DNA of 7,188 bases, taken from contig CALAMX010000114.1 in the NCBI GenBank assembly GCA_937925755.1, positions 1 to 7,188 of the forward strand, given 5' to 3'. The notes beneath the pieces are model-generated. The model did not search any database and had not been told where the DNA came from. It worked only from the letters and a program-made list of their open reading frames with translations. Each line of letters begins with the position of its first letter. The first letter of the stretch is position 1. Both the position numbers and the translations under genes were made by a program. This DNA comes from an uncultured Burkholderiales bacterium. GTDB taxonomy: Bacteria > Pseudomonadota > Gammaproteobacteria > Burkholderiales > Thiobacillaceae. This document shows positions 1-5,961 of this stretch, piece after piece.

Positions 1-1043
1 ACGGTGAAGGCGGTGAGATACTGCGGCCCCATGTTGAGCTTGCGCAGGCGGCCGACCGGCACGGTCAGGGTGCCGGTGACGGCCGCCGGGGTGAGTTCGC
101 GCATGGTGATCTCGCGCTCATTGGGCACCACCTTGACCCAGGCGTTGTGGCCGGCGATCAGCCCATGGATGTCGCTCAGCGGCACGTCGCGGGTGAGCTT
201 GATGGTGAGCGCCTGGCTGTGGCAGCGCATGGCACCCACCCGCACGCACAGACCATCGATGGGAATGGGGTTGGCCGAGCGCCCCAAGATCTTGTTCGCC
301 TCCACTTGCGCCTTCCATTCCTCTTTCGACTGTCCACTGTCCAACTGAACGTCGATCCAGGGGATGAGGCTCGCCGCCAGTGGCACCGGCCATACTTCCA
401 GCGGATAGCGGTCGGAGCGTAGGAATTCGGTGACTTTGCGGTCGATCTCGAGGATGGCGCTAGCCGGGTCGTCGAGCAATTCCTTGGCCTCGGTGTAGAT
501 GGCGCCCATCTGCTTGAGCAGCTCGCGCATGTTGCGAGCGCCAGCGCCGGAGGCCGCCTGATAGGTCATAGGGCTCACCCACTCCACCAGCCCCGCCTCG
601 AACAGCCCGCCAATGGCCATCAGCATCAGCGACACCGTGCAGTTGCCGCCGACATAGGTCTTCACCCCGTGCGCAAGCCCTTCCTTGATCACCTTCAGGT
701 TGACCGGGTCGAGGATGATGATGGCCTCCTCCTGCATGCGCAGGGTCGAAGCCGCATCGATCCAGTAGCCGTTCCAGCCCGCCCGCCGCAGCCGGGGGTA
801 GATTTCCTTGGTGTAATCGCCGCCCTGACAGGTGAGGATGATATCCATCGCCTTGAGCGCGTCGATGGACATGGCATCCTGAAGTGGCGGCAGCTCGCGC
901 CCGATATCCGGCGCTGGGCCGCCCGGGTTGGAGGTGGTGAAGAACACTGGCTCGATCAGGTCGAAGTCCCGCTCCTCACGCATGCGGCCCATCAGCACGG
1001 ACCCCACCATGCCGCGCCAGCCGATCAGTCCTACTCTTTTCAT
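1..1043 (-). CDS. asd: Aspartate-semialdehyde dehydrogenase (3' end outside window)
   Basis: NADPH-dependent reduction of aspartyl phosphate to aspartate semialdehyde, the branch-point step for lysine, diaminopimelate, threonine and methionine. 347 codons are visible from MKRVGLIGWRGMVGSVLM; the proteobacterial enzyme is about 370 residues, so only some 20-odd C-terminal residues are missing beyond position 1. The N-terminal nucleotide-binding loop GWRGMVGS (8-15), the catalytic Cys135 in GGNCTVSLM, QAASGAGARNM (162-172) and His275 in RVGAMRCHSQALT are all present and match the E. coli-type subfamily. The ATG at 1043 has an AGGA Shine-Dalgarno 8 nt upstream and lies 25 bp after leuB, so it is probably co-transcribed with the leucine genes. 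An extra promoter cannot be excluded. Confidence 0.97.
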   Translation of the reverse strand, partial: MKRVGLIGWRGMVGSVLMGRMREERDFDLIEPVFFTTSNPGGPAPDIGRELPPLQDAMSIDALKAMDIILTCQGGDYTKEIYPRLRRAGWNGYWIDAASTLRMQEEAIIILDPVNLKVIKEGLAHGVKTYVGGNCTVSLMLMAIGGLFEAGLVEWVSPMTYQAASGAGARNMRELLKQMGAIYTEAKELLDDPASAILEIDRKVTEFLRSDRYPLEVWPVPLAASLIPWIDVQLDSGQSKEEWKAQVEANKILGRSANPIPIDGLCVRVGAMRCHSQALTIKLTRDVPLSDIHGLIAGHNAWVKVVPNEREITMRELTPAAVTGTLTVPVGRLRKLNMGPQYLTAFT

Positions 1044-1068
1044 GGTCGTTTCCTGGAAGATCAATGAG

Positions 1069-2130
1069 TTACATCGCCGCCACCACGGCATCCCCCATTT
1101 GGTTACAGGACACGCGCGTACAGCCCGGCGTCCAGATGTCGGCGGTGCGGTAGCCCTGGGCGATGACCGTCTTGACTGCATTTTCGATGCGCTCGGCAGT
1201 GGCCGCATCGTCGAAGGTGTATTTGAACATCATCGCCAGCGACAATATGGTGGCGAGCGGATTGGCCAGATCGCGCCCGGCGATGTCCGGCGCACTGCCA
1301 TGGATAGGCTCATACAGCCCTTTGTTGTGCTCGTCGAGCGAGGCCGAGGGCAGCATGCCAATGGAGCCGGAGAGCATGGAGGCCTCGTCGGAGAGGATGT
1401 CGCCGAAGATGTTGCCGGTGACGATGACGTCGAACTGTCTGGGATTGCGTATAAGTTGCATGGCGGCATTGTCGACGTACATGTGTGACAATTCGACCTC
1501 CGGGTAGTCTTTGGACACATCGATGACCACCTGACGCCACAACTCCGAACACTCCAGCACGTTGGCCTTGTCCACCGAGCAGAGCTTTTTGCTGCGCTTC
1601 AGGGCGATGCTGAAGGCGACCCGGGCCACGCGTCGGATCTCGCTCTCGGAATAGATCATGGTGTTATAACCCACCCGTTCGCCATTACGGACCTCGATAC
1701 CCCGCGGCTGACCGAAATAGACGTCCCCCGTCAGCTCGCGCACGATCATGAGGTCGAGCCCCGCCACCACCTCGGGTTTGAGCGTCGAGGCCGTGGCGAT
1801 CTCGGGATAAAGTAGTGCCGGGCGCAGGTTGGCAAACAGGTTGAGCGCCTTGCGGATCCTCAGCAGCCCTTGCTCCGGGCGTAGCGGCCGTTCCAAACGG
1901 TCGTACTGGGGGCCGCCCACGGCGCCCAGGAGCACCGCATCGGCCTCGCGTGCAAGGCTCAAGGTCGCCTCGGGCAACGGGTCGCCCGCTGCGTCATAGC
2001 CGGCGCCGCCGATCGGGGCTTGTTCGATCTCGATGGCGATGCCGTCGCGCTTGAGCACGTCGAGCACTTTCAGTGCCTGAGCGACGATCTCGGGGCCTAT
2101 GCCATCTCCTGGCAGGACTGCGATCTTCAT
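1069..2130 (-). CDS. leuB: 3-isopropylmalate dehydrogenase
   Basis: NAD-dependent oxidative decarboxylation of 3-isopropylmalate to 2-ketoisocaproate, the step before the final transamination to leucine; cytoplasmic dimer. The 353-residue protein is full length. Visible features are the N-terminal LPGDGIGPEI (6-15), substrate-binding arginines at 93, 103 and 131, catalytic Tyr138 in RELTGDVYFG and Lys188 in VDKANVLE, metal-binding aspartates at 220, 244 and 248 (MYVDNAAMQ and NIFGDILSDEASM), and the NAD-binding loop EPIHGSAPDIAG (274-285) with Asn290. The ATG overlaps the leuD stop (ATGA) and has a GGAG Shine-Dalgarno 5 nt upstream, so it is probably coupled to leuD. asd follows after 25 bp. 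No anomalies seen. Confidence 0.98.
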   Translation of the reverse strand: MKIAVLPGDGIGPEIVAQALKVLDVLKRDGIAIEIEQAPIGGAGYDAAGDPLPEATLSLAREADAVLLGAVGGPQYDRLERPLRPEQGLLRIRKALNLFANLRPALLYPEIATASTLKPEVVAGLDLMIVRELTGDVYFGQPRGIEVRNGERVGYNTMIYSESEIRRVARVAFSIALKRSKKLCSVDKANVLECSELWRQVVIDVSKDYPEVELSHMYVDNAAMQLIRNPRQFDVIVTGNIFGDILSDEASMLSGSIGMLPSASLDEHNKGLYEPIHGSAPDIAGRDLANPLATILSLAMMFKYTFDDAATAERIENAVKTVIAQGYRTADIWTPGCTRVSCNQMGDAVVAAM

Positions 2131-2789
2131 GAATTCTCCACTCCGGCAGAATTGACAAAGAGCCAGGGCGCATCCTGGCGCCGGCGTTGTTCATAGGCGC
2201 GGATGGCAGCCACATGCTGTAGAGTGATGCCGATGTCGTCTAGGCCATGGAGCAGCCGGTGCTTACGCTCGGCGTCCACTACGAAGCGGAAGACCTCGCC
2301 GGAAGGCGTCGTCACGCTCTGCGCCGGTAGGTCCACCCTCAGCCGGTAGCCCTCGGTCGCATAGGTCTCGCGGAAAAGCTGATCCACAACCTCGGCCGGC
2401 AGAACGATGGGTAAAAGGCCGTTTTTGAAGCAGTTGTTGTAGAAGATGTCGGCGAAGGAGGGCGCGATCAGGACCCGGAAACCATAATCCACCAAGGCCC
2501 AGGGCGCGTGCTCACGCGAGGAGCCGCAGCCGAAGTTCTCACGCGCGAGCAAGATGCTCGCCCCCTGGTAGCGCGGCTGGTTGAGCACGAAGTCCGGGTT
2601 GAGCGGCCGTTTGGCGTTGTCCATTCCCGGCTCGCCGTGGTCCAGATAGCGCCATTCGTCGAACAGATTGGGACCAAAGCCGGTGCGCTTGATCGATTTC
2701 AGAAACTGTTTGGGGATGATGGCGTCAGTATCGACGTTGGCACGGTCGAGCGGAGCGACCAGCCCTTCGTGCTGAACGAAGGGCTTCAT
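2127..2789 (-). CDS. leuD: 3-isopropylmalate dehydratase, small subunit
   Basis: Small (swivelling-domain) subunit that pairs with LeuC to form isopropylmalate isomerase. The 220-residue length is typical of the proteobacterial form. Family motifs are visible: LDRANVDTDAIIPKQFL (14-30), ENFGCGSSREHAPWAL (84-99) and SFADIFYNNCFKNGLLPI (111-128). The start codon overlaps the TGA of the lipoprotein gene, with a GAGG Shine-Dalgarno 8 nt upstream inside that gene, so translation is probably coupled. Its own TGA overlaps the leuB ATG in the same way. The first codons form a perfect inverted repeat (2761-2785). The gene is intact and the identification is secure. Confidence 0.98.
   Translation of the reverse strand: MKPFVQHEGLVAPLDRANVDTDAIIPKQFLKSIKRTGFGPNLFDEWRYLDHGEPGMDNAKRPLNPDFVLNQPRYQGASILLARENFGCGSSREHAPWALVDYGFRVLIAPSFADIFYNNCFKNGLLPIVLPAEVVDQLFRETYATEGYRLRVDLPAQSVTTPSGEVFRFVVDAERKHRLLHGLDDIGITLQHVAAIRAYEQRRRQDAPWLFVNSAGVENS
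2761..2785 (-). repeat. Perfect 10-bp hairpin in the first codons of leuD
   Basis: AGCCCTTCGT and ACGAAGGGCT are perfect complements separated by 5 nt. On the mRNA the stem would begin right after the leuD ATGA, within codons 2 to 10 (Lys-Pro-Phe to Glu-Gly-Leu). No T-tract follows, so it is not a terminator. The repeat partly follows from the protein motif KPF..HEGL, whose codons are naturally near-complementary. Confidence 0.6.
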
Positions 2790-2944
2790 CGCGTGGACCT
2801 CTGGATCGCTTCACCTGCGCGCTCGATGTCCTGGCCGATGCCGCGCACCGTATTGCAGCCATAGATGCTGAACACTACGCCAATGGCCACGGCGAGCACG
2901 ATGAGTTTCACCACACCGAGGATGATCAGTTTCTTCGGAGTCAT
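2786..2944 (-). CDS. Entericidin A/B-like small lipoprotein
   Basis: A 52-residue protein between leuC and leuD. It starts 9 bp after the leuC stop behind a GAGGG Shine-Dalgarno, and its TGA overlaps the leuD ATG (ATGA). The N-terminus has Lys4-Lys5, a long hydrophobic stretch (about 6-28) and then Gly29-Cys30, the expected lipidation site. The mature part CNTVRGIGQDIERAGEAI is the entericidin signature (compare CNTTRGVGEDI in E. coli). By family knowledge these are tiny membrane-anchored lipoproteins; in E. coli EcnA/EcnB were described as an antidote/toxin pair. Here there is a single copy inside a biosynthetic operon, which I recall as common in Betaproteobacteria, so a toxin role is not implied. 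Oddities are Tyr at position -2 of the lipobox and a Lys (13) within the hydrophobic core. Confidence 0.88.
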   Translation of the reverse strand: MTPKKLIILGVVKLIVLAVAIGVVFSIYGCNTVRGIGQDIERAGEAIQRSTR

Positions 2945-2953
2945 GTCGTTCCC

Positions 2954-4360
2954 TCACTGCAGGTTGCGAACATCGACGAAATGCCCGAACACGGCTGCCG
3001 CCGCTGCCATGGCCGGGCTGACCAGATGCGTGCGTCCCCCCGCCCCCTGACGCCCTTCGAAGTTGCGGTTGGAGGTTGCGGCGCAACGCTCGCCCGGCTC
3101 TAGACGGTCGGCATTCATCGCCAGGCACATGGAACAGCCCGGATCGCGCCACTCGAAGCCGGCCTCACGGAAGACCCGGTCCAGCCCCTCCGCCTCGGCC
3201 TGCGCCTTCACCAGCCCGGAGCCCGGCACGACCATGGCGAGCTTCACGTTGGGCGCGCATTTGCGGCCGCGCACGACCGCGGCCGCCACCCGCAGGTCCT
3301 CGATGCGGGCGTTGGTGCAGGAACCGATGAAGACCTTGTCCACGCGGATCTCGGTGATCGGTGTGTGCGGGGCAAGTCCCATGTAATTCAAGGCCCGCTC
3401 CCAGTCGGCGCGCTTGACTGCGCTGGGGGCCCCCGCCGGGTCAGGCACGCGGCCGGTCACTGGCACGACCATCTCGGGCGAGGTCCCCCAGGTCACCTGT
3501 GGCTCGATCGTGGCAGCGTCGATCTCGACCTCCGCGTCGAAGGCCGCGTCAGGATCGGATACCAAGGTGCGCCAGTATTCCACCGCGCGTTCCCACATCG
3601 CCCCCTGTGGCGCATAGGGGCGACCGCGGAGATACTCGATGGTCTTGTCGTCCACCGCCACCATGCCAGCGCGTGCGCCCGCCTCGATCGCCATGTTGCA
3701 CAAGGTCATGCGGCCTTCCATGGACAGATTGCGAATCGTGCTGCCCGCAAACTCGATGGCATAGCCGGTACCGCCGGCGGTGCCGATGCGACCGATGATG
3801 GCCAGGGCGAGGTCCTTGGCCGTCACGCCACGGCCCAACTCACCCTCCACCCGGATGCGCATGTTTTTGGATTTCTTCTGCCACAGACACTGGGTGGCGA
3901 GCACGTGCTCCACCTCCGAGGTACCGATGCCGAAGGCCAGCGCCGCGAAGGCGCCGTGCGTGCTGGTGTGGGAGTCGCCGCAGACGATGGTCATGCCCGG
4001 CTGGGTAAAACCCTGCTCGGGGCCGATCACATGGACGATGCCCTGGCGCCTGTCCTGCATGGTGAACTCGGTCAAGCGAAATTCTCTGCAGTTGGCGTCC
4101 AAAGTCTCCACTTGCAGGCGCGAGATCGGGTCGGCGATCCCCTTGTCTCGGTCAGCGGTCGGCACGTTGTGATCCGGCACCGCCAGGATGCTATCCGGGC
4201 GCCAGGGTTTGCGGCCGGCCAACTTCAGGCCCTCGAAGGCCTGTGGGCTGGTGACCTCGTGCACCAGGTGACGGTCGATGTAAAGCAGGGTCGTGCCGTC
4301 GGGTTCGACGTGCACCACGTGGGCGTCCCAGAGCTTGTCGTAGAGGGTGCGCGAAGGCAT
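2954..4360 (-). CDS. leuC: 3-isopropylmalate dehydratase, large subunit
   Basis: Large subunit of isopropylmalate isomerase, which interconverts 2- and 3-isopropylmalate in leucine synthesis together with LeuD. It is a cytoplasmic aconitase-family [4Fe-4S] enzyme. The 468-residue length is normal. The three cluster ligands are visible: Cys348 in GSCTNARIEDL, and Cys409 and Cys412 in PGCSMCLAMN. Other family motifs present are VPDHNVPT (61-68), CGDSHTSTHGAFAALAFGIG (127-146) and the C-terminal SNRNFEGRQG. The start MPSRTLYDKLWDAHVV matches the usual family N-terminus, although no good Shine-Dalgarno precedes it. It is the first gene of the leucine block: a lipoprotein gene follows after 9 bp, then leuD. 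The gene is intact, with no odd residues at the active site. Confidence 0.98.
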   Translation of the reverse strand: MPSRTLYDKLWDAHVVHVEPDGTTLLYIDRHLVHEVTSPQAFEGLKLAGRKPWRPDSILAVPDHNVPTADRDKGIADPISRLQVETLDANCREFRLTEFTMQDRRQGIVHVIGPEQGFTQPGMTIVCGDSHTSTHGAFAALAFGIGTSEVEHVLATQCLWQKKSKNMRIRVEGELGRGVTAKDLALAIIGRIGTAGGTGYAIEFAGSTIRNLSMEGRMTLCNMAIEAGARAGMVAVDDKTIEYLRGRPYAPQGAMWERAVEYWRTLVSDPDAAFDAEVEIDAATIEPQVTWGTSPEMVVPVTGRVPDPAGAPSAVKRADWERALNYMGLAPHTPITEIRVDKVFIGSCTNARIEDLRVAAAVVRGRKCAPNVKLAMVVPGSGLVKAQAEAEGLDRVFREAGFEWRDPGCSMCLAMNADRLEPGERCAATSNRNFEGRQGAGGRTHLVSPAMAAAAAVFGHFVDVRNLQ

Positions 4361-4380
4361 GCAGGGAAGCTTTTCAATCG

Positions 4381-4415
4381 GAAGCGATCATTTTACATCC
4401 AGAATCCATCGCTTC
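4381..4415 (-). repeat. 8-bp inverted repeat around the leuC -10 element
   Basis: GAAGCGAT (plus strand 4381-4388) and its exact complement ATCGCTTC (4408-4415) are separated by 19 bp and flank the putative -10 hexamer. The right arm overlaps the 10-bp palindrome GCTTCGAAGC (4411-4420), which contains the putative -35. This could be an operator for a dimeric regulator, but an 8-bp repeat in a 93-bp gap can arise by chance. Confidence 0.35.
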
Positions 4416-4418
4416 GAA
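4390..4418 (-). promoter_or_regulatory. Candidate promoter of the leuC operon
   Basis: Minus-strand reading: TTCGAA (4418-4413, 3 of 6 matches to the -35 consensus), a 17-bp spacer, then TAAAAT (4395-4390, 5 of 6 matches to the -10). Transcription would start near 4383, leaving about a 22-nt leader before the leuC ATG. It lies in the only non-coding gap between the MFS gene and leuC. The -35 is weak, so an activator may be needed. I see no leader peptide, attenuator or riboswitch, and there is too little room for one. Confidence 0.4.
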
Positions 4419-4453
4419 GCCGCGCCAGGGCGAGGACCTTTTCCGTCAATCGG

Positions 4454-5623
4454 TCAGATGTCGAAATCGCCTGCGCCGCCCCTGGGCGAGCGCCAGCCGC
4501 GCCAAGCAAACACGATCGCAGCCAGTGCTGCCAAGCTTGCGCCCAGGCTGAAAGTCCACGCTGCACCCAGGGCATCCCAGGCGGCGCCGGCATAGAGGCT
4601 GCCGGCCGTGCCGCCAACGCCGAAGGCGAGACTGTTGTAGAGGGCCTGACCGCGCGCCTGGATGCGGCCGCGGAAGTGACGGTGCACCAGGGCCATGGCA
4701 GCGGCATGGTAGGCACCGAAAGACAAGGCGTGCAGGGTCTGGGCGACGAGCAGCACGGCCAAATGCTCGACCCACCAGCCGATGGCTAGGAAGCGCAGGG
4801 CGGCGGTGAGCAAGGTGAGGAAAAACACGGTCTCGACCCGCACGTGGCGCAAGATGCGCGGCATGAGGAGAAATACCACGATCTCGCAGATCACCCCCAG
4901 GGCCCACATCCATCCGGCGAAGCTCTTGCTGTAGCCGGCCTCCACGAGGTGGATGGTAAAAAAGGTGTAATAGGGCCCGTGCGCAGCCGCCATGAGGATC
5001 GCCGCGGCAAGCAAGGCCCACACTGCTGGCCGACGCAACACCTGGGCAAGCGGCGTGTGGTCCTGACCGGCCTGTATCACGACCGCCTCGGGGATGAAGC
5101 GGCTGCTGAGCCAGATGCCAATGAGCAGCCCCAGCACGACCCAGGGGACCAGTCCGATGGCGAAATGGTCAAGCGCGCTGCCCAGCCCCAGGACGACCAG
5201 AATGAAGCCGATCGAGCCCCATAGCCGTATGCGGCCGTAATGCTCGGTCTGCTCGCCCAGGTGGGTGAGTGTGGTGGCCTCGACCAGCGGCAGCGGCGCG
5301 CTCCAGAAGAAGCTGATCAGGCTCATCACCGCAAACAGCCACCAGAAAGACTGCTCGACAAAGACGCCAAGATAGACGATCAGGCACGCCAGCGTTGCCA
5401 TCTGGATGATGGGCACGCGCCGGCCACTGTGGTCGGCAAGATGCCCCCACACGTTGGGGGCGAACATGCGCATGACCTGTAGCAGCGACATGAGCACCCC
5501 GATCTGGAAGGCGGCAAACCCCAGGGATTTGAGGTACAGGCCCCAATAAGGGGCCATGGCCCCGACGAAGGAGAAATAGAAGAAATAAAAGGCCGACAGG
5601 CGCCAGTAGGGGACATTGGACAT
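4454..5623 (-). CDS. MFS transporter, HcaT/LacY-like (phenylpropionate-transporter type)
   Basis: A 389-residue inner-membrane protein with about 12 hydrophobic helices, roughly at 8-27, 38-58, 71-90, 93-113, 131-150, 155-174, 200-220, 235-255, 264-284, 287-306, 330-349 and 352-373. The loop after helix 2 has the MFS signature GHLADHSGRR (60-69). The N-terminal layout and the YGRIRLWGSIGFI segment (129-141) resemble the HcaT 3-phenylpropionate transporter group (MFS_1_like), so proton-coupled transport of a small organic molecule is likely. The substrate cannot be read from sequence, and the neighbours give no catabolic clue. The ATG at 5623 aligns with the HcaT N-terminus, but no Shine-Dalgarno or good promoter is visible and a strong terminator lies just upstream. 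The gene ends 93 bp before leuC with no clear terminator of its own. The family call is solid; the substrate is unknown. Confidence 0.9.
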   Translation of the reverse strand: MSNVPYWRLSAFYFFYFSFVGAMAPYWGLYLKSLGFAAFQIGVLMSLLQVMRMFAPNVWGHLADHSGRRVPIIQMATLACLIVYLGVFVEQSFWWLFAVMSLISFFWSAPLPLVEATTLTHLGEQTEHYGRIRLWGSIGFILVVLGLGSALDHFAIGLVPWVVLGLLIGIWLSSRFIPEAVVIQAGQDHTPLAQVLRRPAVWALLAAAILMAAAHGPYYTFFTIHLVEAGYSKSFAGWMWALGVICEIVVFLLMPRILRHVRVETVFFLTLLTAALRFLAIGWWVEHLAVLLVAQTLHALSFGAYHAAAMALVHRHFRGRIQARGQALYNSLAFGVGGTAGSLYAGAAWDALGAAWTFSLGASLAALAAIVFAWRGWRSPRGGAGDFDI

Positions 5624-5640
5624 CAGGGCAGCTGTCGCGC

Positions 5641-5673
5641 AATGAAAACGGCCCGAAGGGTGGCTTCGGGCCG
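5641..5673 (-). terminator. Intrinsic terminator after the aroC/ydcH-like unit
   Basis: On the minus strand the arms CGGCCCGAAG and CTTCGGGCCG form a perfect 10-bp stem around a 5-nt loop, followed directly by TTTTCATT. This is a classical Rho-independent terminator for minus-strand transcription. It begins 20 bp after the stop of the YdcH-like gene. No T-tract follows on the plus strand, so it is not bidirectional. The MFS start codon lies only about 17 nt beyond the T-tract. Confidence 0.85.
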
Positions 5674-5693
5674 CTCGGGGATGGGTGGGTCGC

Positions 5694-5936
5694 TCAGTGC
5701 TCGGCGGCGAGGATCATCTTGTAGAGCTTGTCTTTGAGGCTCACGCGCAGCTTCTTGAGCTCCTCGAAGTAGAGATCCGAGGCCGCCTCCACCCGCTGCT
5801 CGATGCGCACGATCTTGTGATCGACGTCGTCGTAGTCGCGCATCATCTTGGTGAACTCGTCATTGCTCAGCATCAGCCGGCGGATGGTCTCTTGATGTTC
5901 AGGAAACTCGTGGAACAGGTCGTGGCTCTCGATCAT
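5694..5936 (-). CDS. YdcH-like small coiled-coil protein (DUF465)
   Basis: An 80-residue protein starting MIESHDLFHEFPEHQ. The LFHEFPEHQETI opening, the NDEF motif and a C-terminal helix ending LKDKLYKMI are typical of the YdcH/DUF465 family (PF04325), whose members are about 70-80 residues. No biochemical function is firmly established for the family. The protein is highly charged and predicted to be almost all helical, with coiled-coil character across about residues 28-75. I chose the ATG at 5936 over an open extension to 6041 because a strong Shine-Dalgarno (AAGGAG, 6 nt spacing) precedes it, the family motif starts here, and the extension would overlap the end of aroC. It lies 25 bp after aroC and just before a terminator, so it is probably the last gene of the aroC transcript. 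Cytoplasmic location is inferred from the absence of a signal peptide. Confidence 0.9.
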   Translation of the reverse strand: MIESHDLFHEFPEHQETIRRLMLSNDEFTKMMRDYDDVDHKIVRIEQRVEAASDLYFEELKKLRVSLKDKLYKMILAAEH

Positions 5937-5961
5937 GGGGTTCTCCTTCCCTCGGAAAGAC

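Noticed and set aside
2761..2785. Terminator between the lipoprotein gene and leuD
   Set aside because: The hairpin is perfect but lies inside leuD coding sequence and no T-tract follows on either strand.
2786..2944. Toxin-antitoxin module based on the entericidin match
   Set aside because: Only one entericidin-like gene is present and it sits inside a biosynthetic operon, so no toxin/antidote pair can be supported.
4361..4453. Leader peptide, attenuator or riboswitch for leuC
   Set aside because: The gap is 93 bp and shows no run of Leu codons, no terminator/antiterminator pair and no conserved riboswitch core.
3365..4789. A 474-codon open frame on the plus strand, opposite leuC, the intergenic gap and the end of the MFS gene
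   Set aside because: It is antisense to a secure leuC and runs through unrelated sequence. Its translation resembles no family and is rich in Gly/Ala/Arg/His. GC-rich codon use on the real strand removes stops from an opposite frame, which explains its length.
4446..5642. Minus-strand open frames of 191 (4446-5021) and 157 (5169-5642) codons in another frame of the MFS gene
   Set aside because: They are out-of-frame reads of a clear 12-helix transporter with no membrane segments or family motifs of their own.
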